DNA of 64,000 nucleotides from Neospora caninum Liverpool. Its lineage: Eukaryota; Apicomplexa; Conoidasida; Eucoccidiorida; Sarcocystidae. Positions 1 to 10,369 of this stretch are shown piece by piece. The DNA lies in assembly GCF_000208865.1 (NCBI RefSeq), contig NC_018398.1, positions 5,170,710 to 5,234,709 of the forward strand, written 5' to 3'. The translations under genes and the position numbers were made by a program. Position 1 is the stretch's first letter; the number at the start of each line of letters is the position of its first letter. The notes under the pieces are model-generated. The model worked only from the letters and a program-made list of their open reading frames with translations, did no database searches and was not told the DNA's origin.

Positions 1-199
1 CACTCCCCTCGCGGTTTGTTTCTTTATCGCAAACTTCCGTTCGAGAAGAAGCACCCACTAAGTGTCGATAGACAGCAAGTCAGCAGTGCGTAGACAAGGG
101 ATTCTCCGGCGCTGAAAATCAGGCGTCTTCACGCGAGAAACTAGAGAAGACAAGAGGGCAAATTGGCAAATCCAGAAGCAAAACAAAGCAAACAGGAGA
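1..199. other. Left flank, no gene seen
   Basis: No reading frame here resembles a known protein. The only interpretable element is a run of four A at 180-183, which reads as TTTT on the minus strand about 17 bases beyond the tRNA 3' end and would serve as an RNA polymerase III terminator. Confidence 0.5.
180..183 (-). terminator. Pol III oligo-T terminator of the tRNA gene
   Basis: AAAA on the plus strand is TTTT on the transcribed strand, about 17 bases after the tRNA 3' end. This is the normal RNA polymerase III termination signal. Confidence 0.6.
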
Positions 200-271
200 G
201 CCGCCTGTGGGATTCGAACCCACGACCTTTTGATTACGAATCAAATGCACTACCAACTATGCTAAGGCGGC
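200..271 (-). tRNA. tRNA-Thr (anticodon CGU)
   Basis: On the minus strand these 72 bases fold as a complete cloverleaf. The 7-bp acceptor stem is GCCGCCT paired with AGGCGGC. The D arm is GCAT/GTGC with an AGTTGGTA loop. The anticodon stem TTTGA/TCAAA holds the loop TTCGTAA, giving anticodon CGT (codon ACG, threonine). The T arm is GTGGG-TTCGAAT-CCCAC. CCA is not encoded, as expected for a eukaryotic nuclear tRNA, and there is no intron. The T-arm sequence matches the usual internal B box. A TTTT stop lies just downstream on the minus strand. Confidence 0.96.
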
Positions 272-1794
272 GACACCTTAGGAAACTCTGCATCCTGCAA
301 AGGCATTTTCGTTCTTGCCGAGAATCCGAATCTCCCATAGAGAACTCAATAACCTACGGAATTGTGTCCTATAAAGGGGAGTAGCCCTTGCCCAAAAAGG
401 GATTTTGTGCTTTTGAAGGAAAGGCACCGGCAGTTTGGTCGTACGCTGTGCAGATTCTCTCGCTTATTCGTCTGCGCTGTCGGCCAGAGCTCTTGCGGCG
501 CTTCCCAGCCCAGACGAAACCGTGGAACTTTCGCCACACATAAACAAAACAGGTGGGAAAAAGAAATAATTGGGACGAAAACAACTCTTGCCGCGCGCGT
601 GCCGCAAATGCCGCGCTCGGCCCGGTTGGAGAAGACACACACCGTCCCGCTCCTTCGTTCGTCCTGTATCCTCTCAGATGCGTCAGAGTCTCGACTCGTT
701 CTCATCTTCTCCGGAAAACGGCGGGATTTCCCTGGAAACGAGAGACGGCGAAAATCGGCGTTCTCCGTTGTTCCTTTGTCGCGCCCCCGACAGCTCGCGC
801 CATCTTGAGTCTTTGACGCTCTCTCTGGCAAAAATGACCGCTCGCCGAAAACCGAGCCTGGCCTTCTGTTTCCTTTTTTTGGCGATTGGGAAAAAGACAG
901 GAAAGGCAAGGTTTCCTTTCTGCGGATGTTGCCCCGTTTTACGCTGGAAAAAGCCGGAAGTGTGACGCAGATTAACGCTCGCGTTCTGGAGCGAAAATAG
1001 CGCGGCGATGCATGTGCTGCCTGGAGAGAGGAAACCCACTGCATGCACGTGAAGCCAGACTGGACACTGAAAATGCGCCCGCCGATAGTCTGAACAGACC
1101 TGCAGACTTATTCCTGTGTCCTACATCTCCTCTGGATGCTCGTCAGCTGCGCAGAGGGGGGAAGGCAAAGGAAGAAACCTGTCGCTTTCGAGCGACCGTG
1201 TGTGCAAATACACACGCCGGGCGGCGAGCTCGCGAGACACTACGACTCTCTCTCCGTGTCCTTCTCTCTTCTCTTTACGACACACCGTCAAGTTACTATG
1301 GTTCGCTCGTCTCACGCTTCAGCCTCGCCCCGAACACATCGGCAGAAGAACACCGGCATCATACTTACCTTCTGGTTCTTGCTGGTCGTGTGGTCTTCTG
1401 AATTTGTCTTGTGTTTAATTCCACAATGAGAAGTGATTCTTTTACGTCTCTCCTCTCTCCAGCGTCGGCCTTCCAATCTTCGTCCTTCTAAGTGGAAGTC
1501 TCTCGTTGAGCTCGCCACTTCTTGCAGGTCCGGCCGGTCTCTTCTTCGGCATTTCCTGGCTTCGTGCGTCTTGTTCTTTTGAATGGCGACGCGGCCGCCT
1601 TCTCTCTCGTCTTCGCCCTCCTTCCGTTGTTTCTGTGCATGCGTGTCTGCTCCCTGCTGTACGCCTCTCCTTTCCGCTTTCGCCGTTTCAGCCTTTTCGA
1701 GTCCATTCCCAGAAGGGGAAGAACCCTGGGCATGTCCTCTCCCCTCTTTCTTGCCTCGTTTCTCTCCACACAAAACTGCGTCAAAAAACAGTCT
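272..1794. other. Intergenic region upstream of COG5
   Basis: About 1.5 kb between the tRNA and the pyrimidine tract before COG5. Several overlapping frames of 90-230 codons exist on both strands, but none has recognisable domains and they contradict each other. It probably holds the COG5 promoter and 5' leader. I cannot place a transcription start. Confidence 0.45.
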
Positions 1795-2110
1795 ATCATC
1801 TCTCCCTCCTCCATCGTCTCTCTTCTCCCTCCTCTTTCTTCTCTCTTCTCCCTCCTCTTTCTTCTCTCTTCTCCCTAGTCTTTCTTCTCTCTTCTCCCTC
1901 GTCTTTCTTCTCTCTTCTCCCTCGTCTTTCTTCTCTCTTCTCCCTCGTCTTTCTTCTCTCTTCTCCCTCGTCTTTCTTCTCTCTTCTCCCTCGTCTTTCT
2001 TCTCTCTTCTCCCTCGTCTTTCTTTTCTCTTCTCCCTCGTCTTTCTTCTCTCTTTCCTCTCTCCTCCATCGTCTCTCCTCTCTTTCCTCCCTCGTCTCTT
2101 TCCTCTCTCT
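1795..2110. repeat. Pyrimidine-rich minisatellite (23-bp unit)
   Basis: The plus strand is almost pure C/T. The core, about 1800-2061, is a tandem array of a 23-base unit beginning GTCTTTCTTC; copies start near 1878, 1901, 1924, 1947, 1970, 1993, 2016 and 2039 with few changes. Shorter CTCCCTC-type variants flank it. It ends about 90 bases before the proposed COG5 ATG, so it is in the promoter or 5' leader. Long Ser/Leu/Phe-rich frames across it are repeat artefacts. Confidence 0.9.
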
Positions 2111-2198
2111 TGTCCTGTTGCGGTCCGTCCGCCTCTTGTTTGTTTTCTGTTTCCGTCCTTGTCTCCTGTTCTTTCCCGCTCTCGAACGTCCTGCCCCC

Positions 2199-5100
2199 AT
2201 GACGGAAGAGACAGGGAAGCGCCGGAGCTCTGCGCGAGAGCGAGAGAGAGCGGAGGCGCTTGTCGATGACTCAGGGGACGTTGTCGAGATAGGTGAGTGC
2301 TGCTCGGTGTCGCGGACGGGCATTGTCTTTCTCTCCCCGGATGTGCTCCCCTCTTTTCCCTCGCCCCATGTAGACACGCCTTCTCTCGCTCTGACCATAC
2401 AAAACGCTCTATCTACACCTCGGTTATTAACGCACAAAGCAGATATATACATATCTATATACATATACATACCCACATATATACATACATATATATATAT
2501 ATATATATGCATCCGTTTGTGTACATATGTATGTCTGTATATATGTGTAAATGTCAATTTAGATGTGTATGTCCATGTTGCCTGGGTGATCTGCGGCGCT
2601 GGAGAGAGCGGTTCATGCGGTGATCTCTCTCTTTGGCTTGCTTCCAGGCGACGTGCTGCGGTGTCTCGACGCCCCGACAGTGGACTTGGTGCACCAGAGC
2701 TTGGCTGCTGGCGCGGGGGAGGCGCTCTCTCCCCTCGTGACTGAGAAAGCGACATCGTTTCCACACGAGACTGACGGGCGCGGCCTCGCTGCGGGGCCTT
2801 CCCGACCGACACTAAAATCCGACGCCCTGAATGTTGCGGAGTACGTACACCGCGTTGTGGGCAGAGGCGACGAGGCGGGGGGCGGTGAGCACGTGGCCGC
2901 AGCGGTCCGTAAGCTGGATGTCGCCCTCGGGAGACTCGATGAGGAAATGAAGAAAGCAGCTGCACTCTCGCGTGACAAACGCGGGTCTGGGAAGAAAGGA
3001 GAGAGCGCCGGGGGGCGAAGGCGCGACGACCGCACGGGGAACGACGGGCGCCCGAGGCCAACGGCCGATGTCCCTGCGTTGAGTGCTTTCCTGATGCTTC
3101 TCGGAAGCGAAGGCGAAGAGCGCGGAGAGAGCGAGAAAGAAGAAGAAGCACTGCAGGCCTTGCTCCACGACTCGGGCGACGAGAAGGGACGAACGGGGAG
3201 GAAAGAGGGAGACAGCGAGGCGGGACTTGGAAGCGCAGACGGACGGCTTGGAGCTGTGCTCGTCGAACAAGCGAAACAACAAATCCAGGATCTCTATGGA
3301 GAAACGAAAAACCTGCAAACGGATGTCGACCGTCTGTACCAAGGAGTGGAAGGAGAAATCCGTGTCGCTTCTCGGTGAGAGACATGCTGTCGTAGGTGCC
3401 TGTCCCCGAAAAAAGAACCTCGGACATCGTTCGCAGCCGTCGCCGTCGCCTTTCTTCTCGTTCTTATTCCTTCTTATTCCTTCTCCTTATTCCTTTTCTT
3501 TGTCCGGTTTTTCGTCTCCCTTCCTTTTCTGTCGTTTCGTCGTTGTACCCCACACCGTTTTCGCTCCCCTCTCTGTCGCTGGTTCCTCTGGACTGGATTT
3601 CTCCTTCTCCCTTGATCTCTCCTTTTCTTCGTTTAGGCTGCTGCTGCTCCAGGAGGTTGTGTGCGCGATGGTGCACTTTGTTTCGATCTTCAAACGTCTT
3701 CGCAAAGAAGACAATGCGTCGACAAGAGCGGCGCTCGTCAGCCAAGTACGTCTCCTTTCGTGTTCATCGTGTGTCTTGCTTCCGTCTGTTCACTGTTCTC
3801 TCTTCCTCTGTAGTGGCTCGCGTCTCGTACGTCTCTGCCTCTTCTCGGATCCTACGTTCACTCTCCATGATATCTGTCGTCGTCTCTTCTCTCTCCCTTC
3901 TCTTACTCTTCTCTCTTTCTCCGTCTCTCGCTTTTCTCGCTATCTCTGTCCTCTTGCGACTCTCGTCTTTGAGTTTTTTATCTCTTGTGGAGCGGCAGCG
4001 AATGCCTGTGCAAACAAATTTCAGAAATCCTTTCATTGTCTCCGTGTCTCCGCCGGTGTCTCCTCTTTTCTTCAGCTCCTCGCGCTTCTTCGCGAACCGC
4101 ATCGCGTGCCCGCGTCCGGCTGTTCGGCCGCTGTCTGTACACCGCAAGAGCACGAAACCGGGAACCGAGCTCGTAAAGAAGCCCGTTCGCAGGACACAGA
4201 CGAGGTTCTCGTTCTCGCCGATCTCCAGAGTCTCGCTCCCTTTGTCTCTCTCGTCAACAAAGAAGCCTGTCAGCTGCGCACCGCGACCAGGCAGCAGTTG
4301 CTAGAGGCCGTCGACCAAGGGGTAAGTTCTCAAAGCGTGCCTCTCTCGGGGTGTACGAATCTCCTCCGTTCTCGACGTCCCCGGGTATCTACAACGTTTT
4401 TTATCTTCGGCCTTCGCTTTCTCCGTGGATAGTTCTCTGTCTTCTTCTCTCGTGCTGCACTCTTGCGTGTGTCTGCATACATACAGACATATAGATACAA
4501 ACATATATAGATATATGTGTACAGTCGTGTATGCGTATAGTTTTTACATGTGGATTCGTCTGTTTTTCTCATCTGGTGAGCTTCTCTTTCGGTATGTATC
4601 TCTTGTTTTTGGCATTGGCGTGGCAGTCTCCGCTCGCACTGTCCTCCGCGCTGGACGTCTTCTTCCTGCTCGACCAACTCTGGGAGCAAGTCGAGGCTCT
4701 CCTGCGGAACCTCGTGTCAAGTGTGTGTGCGCCGATCTCGAGCGTGCACCTGCAAAAAGAAGCAAACAAAGGCCCACGCGCTCTCGCGGCCTCCGCGCGC
4801 CGAGTGGGGAAAGAAAATCTCCCGAGCCTCTGCCGGGAAAACGAGTTCGAGGCGAGCTTGGCGGAGGCAGTGAGCCGCTTCTTCGAGCGGGTCGAGGACG
4901 GCTTAAAGAAGGCGTCGCTCGTGGACCAGGTGGGGCGCAGGAGGGAACGCGACCGGGGGGCGGTTTCCGACGCAGAACACCGCCAGCGACAAAGAAAGAG
5001 ACAGAAGGGAGCGGCATGCGAGAAGGGCCGAAAAAAGGAGAAGGATATACTGAAAAAACTCAGACCAACCCCGGGAAAGGAAAAGACCGATCAAGACGAG

Positions 5101-8100
5101 CAAGGAGAGAAGGGCGAGGAGGCAGAAAAACAGAAAAGAGAAGGAAAAGAGCGAGGAAGAGCGGAGGCGAGAGGGGGAACGAGACAGGCGAAGGGACTAC
5201 TGGAGAAAAAGGACGGACATGCTGGGTTGGCGTGGGTTTCTCGTTTCCATGAAAACGTCCAGCGCGAAACAGCCGTGGTCGTCTCGCGGTGTGCGTTTCC
5301 CCATCTTCTCCTTTTTTGCGCCTCGGTTTCCAGGTTCTGGCAGTCGGCGAGGATCCGCTGACGCGTCAGCCGTACACCGCCTTTCTCGCGTCGAGCGGCT
5401 TCTCCTCGACGTTCAGCGAGGAAGTGTGGCGGGCCTCTTCTCTCCACTTCTCCGCCTTTCTACGCGAGCTCGGTGCGTTTGCTTCGCTCCCCCCTGCTCG
5501 CCGGTCTTCCCTCGTCGCGGAGACTTCTCGCCGGGAACAGCGGAGACGCCTGGACAGCGTCGCCTCGGCCTTGGCCGATTCGGGGGCGCAAGACGCCGTG
5601 CGGTCCGCCGAGGACGAAGCGAGAAACAGACTGGAAGAAAGCGAAGAGAGGACCGACTTCAGTCGCTTTGTCGCCTCTCTCGGGCCTGCTCAACTCGCCG
5701 TGGTGGAAGCCGTGCCTCTCCTTTCTCGTCTTCTTCTCTCTTTCCTTCGCCGCTGCGAAGAAATTGCCTGCGCCGGTGTCCTCTCGAAGGCACCCAGTAA
5801 GCCACGGAGTCTTGAACGTTCCACAAAGTTCACGCAGATATATCGCGCTCACACATTTTGACTTGCTTTGCCCCTACAGTGTCGAATCTGCCAGGCTGGC
5901 CAGTGCCCGTCCCGTGTCGGTTGCTGCATCTAGGGTAGACGTAGTTCTGTTTTCCCCGCGGAATCCCGGTCTCTTTTCCGTGGGCGTTCCTTTCGGCATC
6001 TTCCTGGACACGTCGAATCCACGGATCTGCTTGGGCGGCGACGCACCCGCGCCTCTTAATCTTGAAGAGTCATCTTTTCTCTAGGAGAATACATGAAAAT
6101 GTCCACATTTTAAAATTTAAATCCATTGGATACCCACAGAAGGGAGGTAGGAGGAAGTCGTTAGCGGCGCGGCGGAGGCTCGCGAGGAGCTTCGGTTTTC
6201 TCTGTTTTTCTCTTTTCTCGACAACGAAGTGTTCTTGCGGTAAAGCTGCATGCCGTTTCTCCTGTCAAACCTCGCTGACGGTTTGGGGCGAGACCGGGGA
6301 CTTCTTCATAGCTTCTGTTCTGGTCCTCGACAGCCCCACGGCAACCGTGGTTCTTTGGTCCTTACGAGGAAGCGAGGCCGGTTTTAAGCGGCTTCTCCTT
6401 TTCCTTTCGGGCTCCAGAAAGATTTGGTGTCTCCGCCCTGCCGCGTGTCTCTTTTCCTCGCAGGCGATGCGCAAACGGGCGCCCTTCGCAGCGCGATTGC
6501 GCCCCTTCGCCAGGTGTACATTCACCTCTTTGCGGTCCGTCTGGACGGGGTTCTGGCCTCTCTGTTTTCGCCCAGATGCCTCTCTCAGGCGCGCATGTTT
6601 CTTCGTCGCGTTTCCCCGCCCGTTTCCTTCTCGCGGCTTCTCCCTCCCGCGTCTACAGATCCGCCGAGAGTCGCGTCTTCGTTCTCAGCCGCTCTTGAGA
6701 AGGAAGAGGAAAAAAACCGAGAAGCCTTCGCGCGCCTCCTCCAGTCTGTCGAGCCGTTGTCGCACTTGCCGTCCTCTCCGGATCTCCTTTCGCTGGTCTC
6801 CGCGGCGTTCCGAGAATTAGAGCGCGTGAACCTCAGCAGCGACGAAGAGATGTTCACACAGGTGAGACCCAAAGACACCGGCAGCCGCTGAAAAGCGAGA
6901 CGAAACCACAGACCACGAAAACTGAGACGGAGAGAAACCGAGGGAGAGTGGAGCGAGAAAGAGAGAGAAAACAGGGGAGAAGGAGGAGAGACGTAGAAAG
7001 GAGAGAAGAAGAGGAGTCTGAGGAAGGCAAGCGGAGAAGGAAGACTGCGAGGGTGGACAGCTGAGGCAGAGAGCCGGAGAGTGTATTGACACACAAGACT
7101 GGAGAGAGCAGCTTGGGGGGGGGGGGGGGGGAAGAAAAAAGGCGGTTCATGTTCAAGAGGGGGAAACGATTTCGTGAACGTTTCCGCGTTTGTCTTTTTC
7201 TCAGGCTGTGGACGTTGTTGAAGAAGCTTTCGAGACTCTTGTCCTTCTCTGTCTCTGCCAGCTTCACAGAGATGGGGGTCTGGAGCCGCTTGTTCTTGTC
7301 GATGCTGGCGCGAGAGTGAGTCCTCAAGCGGCGTGTGAGGCATTCTGTCGTTTTTCTCTTTCTGTCTCCTGGCTGGTGCAGCCTCCTGCGGGCCCCGCGC
7401 TTCGCCACTGTTTTCCCAGGCTCCTGTGCCCTCTGCCGGCTCTCCGTTTGCTATTTCCATGGGCGGCGTCTTCTTTCGTCGCGATGTAGCGTTCTTTCTC
7501 TCTCCTTTTCTTTTTCTTTCTCTCTCTTTTGTCCTCCCCGACTTTTCCTTTTCTCACCGTTGCCTGTTTTTTCGGCCTGCGTCTTCATTCGGGTTTTTCT
7601 TTCGCCTCTTCCCTTCCTTCTCGCTTGCGCCTCTTCTGTCTCTGCAGCTTCTCCGGCGTCTTCCAGCTGCTTCGCCCGCCCGCATTCGTGCGACGAAAGT
7701 CTTCGCGCTCTTCACTGCCGTCGAGGCGGCGATGAAAATTGTCCTCGAACAACATTCCCACGTTCTTCCGTTTCTCCGAGCGGCGCGCTCAGGTAACATA
7801 GACGCAATGCCCAGACAGGAGCCTCGGCCACTGGTCGCTGTACAGACATCCACATGCAGACTCGCGTGCAGCGGCGCATGCTAAGTTAAGTGCGTTCTTT
7901 CCCCCTCGCCTCCACGTGAGCGTGGCGTTTCCACGGACCACACGGAGAGAAAAGGATAGACGCCCCTCAAAAAAACGCTCAATGTACATCTACATACACG
8001 CACAGATGTACACCCACATGCACGCTTCTGTCCATGCCTCGATCTATCTGTATATATCTATCTGCGGACACCTATTTCTCTCCATCGACGTTTTCTACAA

Positions 8101-9881
8101 ATGCATGCATATTTATACTCATACATGCATATATGTATATATATACATATATACATATATGTACATATATACATAGATGTACATATATATATATATATAC
8201 ATATATTCATATATAGCATGGATAGATGTATACATCTACGTAGATGCCTGGGCGTTTCACTGCAAATGGAGGAATGCTTGCACGGTTCGTGTTGCCGGCC
8301 GCGTTTTCGTCTTCTTTGCAGAAGTGCAGAGGACGCATCAAGCGTCCGGTGAAGAGGTGCCTGCTGCCGTCGACGGGTTTTGTCTCTCTGAAGAGTCCCT
8401 CGAAGATGCCGAAGAAAGCGACGAGGAGATTTTCTTGGAGAGCCTGCAAACGCGTCGAAGCCTTCCGTTGCTCCAGTGGCATACATTCAGAGAGGTTGCG
8501 GCTGTCCAGGTGAGGGCATGGCACGATTTCCGAGAACAGAGAGATCGACTAACGGCGTTGAATCTCGGAAACTCCCGCAAGCTTTCGAGATACGGTTTTC
8601 TCAGGAGCGTCTCTGGTTCTTGCTTGAACGCAGCCTTCACATGCCCCGCAGTCTTTGCATGTGCCCGACGTTGTTCAGATCCTTCCGTTTCTGGATCGGA
8701 GAGGCCGCGCACCGCGCGTTCGGCGTCTCTGCGTCGCCGCGTGAAGGTCCGTTTTCGAGTCTTTTGTGCATTTTCACGAGTCGAGGTAGATCGTGCTATG
8801 CACCGCTTCTGCGACTTCAACCGGGGACTCTGTCGTGTCTCTTTGCTTGCCAGCGGCGACTGCTGGAACCTGTCTTTTCGAGCGTCGAATCCGCAGCCGT
8901 CGCCGGCTGCCTCGGGCGCCTAGTCGATGAAGTCGCACTCTCGCTCTCTTCTCCAGGCGAAGACAGAGCGGCCGGCAGGACACCCGGAAGCGAAGGACGC
9001 GAAACAGGAGGCCTAGACGCAACTGAAGATGCAGAGCAGCTTGCAGCACTATCGGAACTCGAGAGAGTGAGACGCAACAACGCAGAGCAGACGGGAAGAG
9101 GCGATGAGCGACAGATGAGGAAGCGAAAAAGGGTGGAGAGAGGCCGGGAAGGCGTTTGCGTGTGCGCGGGATGCCGACAAGGACAGGCTAGACAGATAGA
9201 CAAAAGTGCAAACGGAGGACCGAGAAGCGAGGAAGACACACGGAAGGGGAGCACACGACCGCAAGGCGCACGCGGTGTCGGAGAGAGAAGAAAAAAGCAA
9301 GGCGAGAGGAGAGAAGAGAAAAAGGAAGGAAACAAGAGACGTGGGCAGAACACACAAAACGAAACGCAAAAGAGACAGGGAGAACGGCGCTTTTGTGTTT
9401 GGAAGGAGACGCGAAGAGGCAATGCGAGAGGGATCGCGTCCCTGCTGGAAGCAGAAACGCAGGATCCAAGACGGGGCTTAAAGGGAGAACAAGAGACGCG
9501 TGCGAGAGGGGAGCGGCGCAAGATCATTCGAGCTTTGGTCCTGTGTTTCCGTGCTTTTCCTTTCAGCTGCTGTGCCACGCTCAACAACAGTACGTCTGTC
9601 TCCTCCCCCCGCCGTCGCTTCTCGCGCCTCTCTCCAGTCTCTCGCTTTCCATTTTGGAAGTAAGGCCTTGCACAGTGACTTCTTCCATAAGATTTTCTAA
9701 AAAACGGGAAGTCGTCGGCGCACCCGTCACACACGGCCCAGGGGGGCGAGCCTTCCGGAGTCTCTCTGTCCACCGGCGCCTCGAACCGAGGCAAATCTGG
9801 TGTCCTCCATGCCAATGTCTGTCGATGGACAGACCCAGGAAAATCTCCACCACACCTGCACCTATATTCATATATATATAC

Positions 9882-9927
<46 letters not shown>

Positions 9928-10335
9928 GTATATATATATATATATACATGTATACATATGTATATATATATGTATATGTAAGATTGTGTATATTGCTATC
10001 GCTGAAAGTCGATGCACACGGTGCGATCTACCTGAGTTTCCAAGGCAACGCCACATCTCTCGATATATAAGTATATATGTATGTATATATGTATGTATGT
10101 ATATATGTATATATGTATGTAGGTATGTATGTATGTATGTATGTATGTATGTATGTATGTATGTATATATGTATGTAGGTGTGTATGTATGTATATATGT
10201 ATGTAGGTGTGTATGTATGTATATATGTATGTAGGTATGTATGTATGTATGTATGTATGTATGTATATATGTATGTATGTATATATGTATGTATGTATAT
10301 ATGTATGTATATATGTATGTATGTATATATGTATG

Positions 10336-10369
<34 letters not shown>

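Noticed and set aside
1506..2744. 412-codon plus-strand and 543-codon minus-strand frames
   Set aside because: They exist because the 23-bp C/T array has no stops; the sequences outside the array are unrecognisable and conflict with the COG5 exons.
9567..9589. 23-base COG5 exon with good acceptor and GTACGT donor
   Set aside because: Including it breaks the reading phase with both neighbouring exons; it may still be real if an adjacent boundary is wrong.
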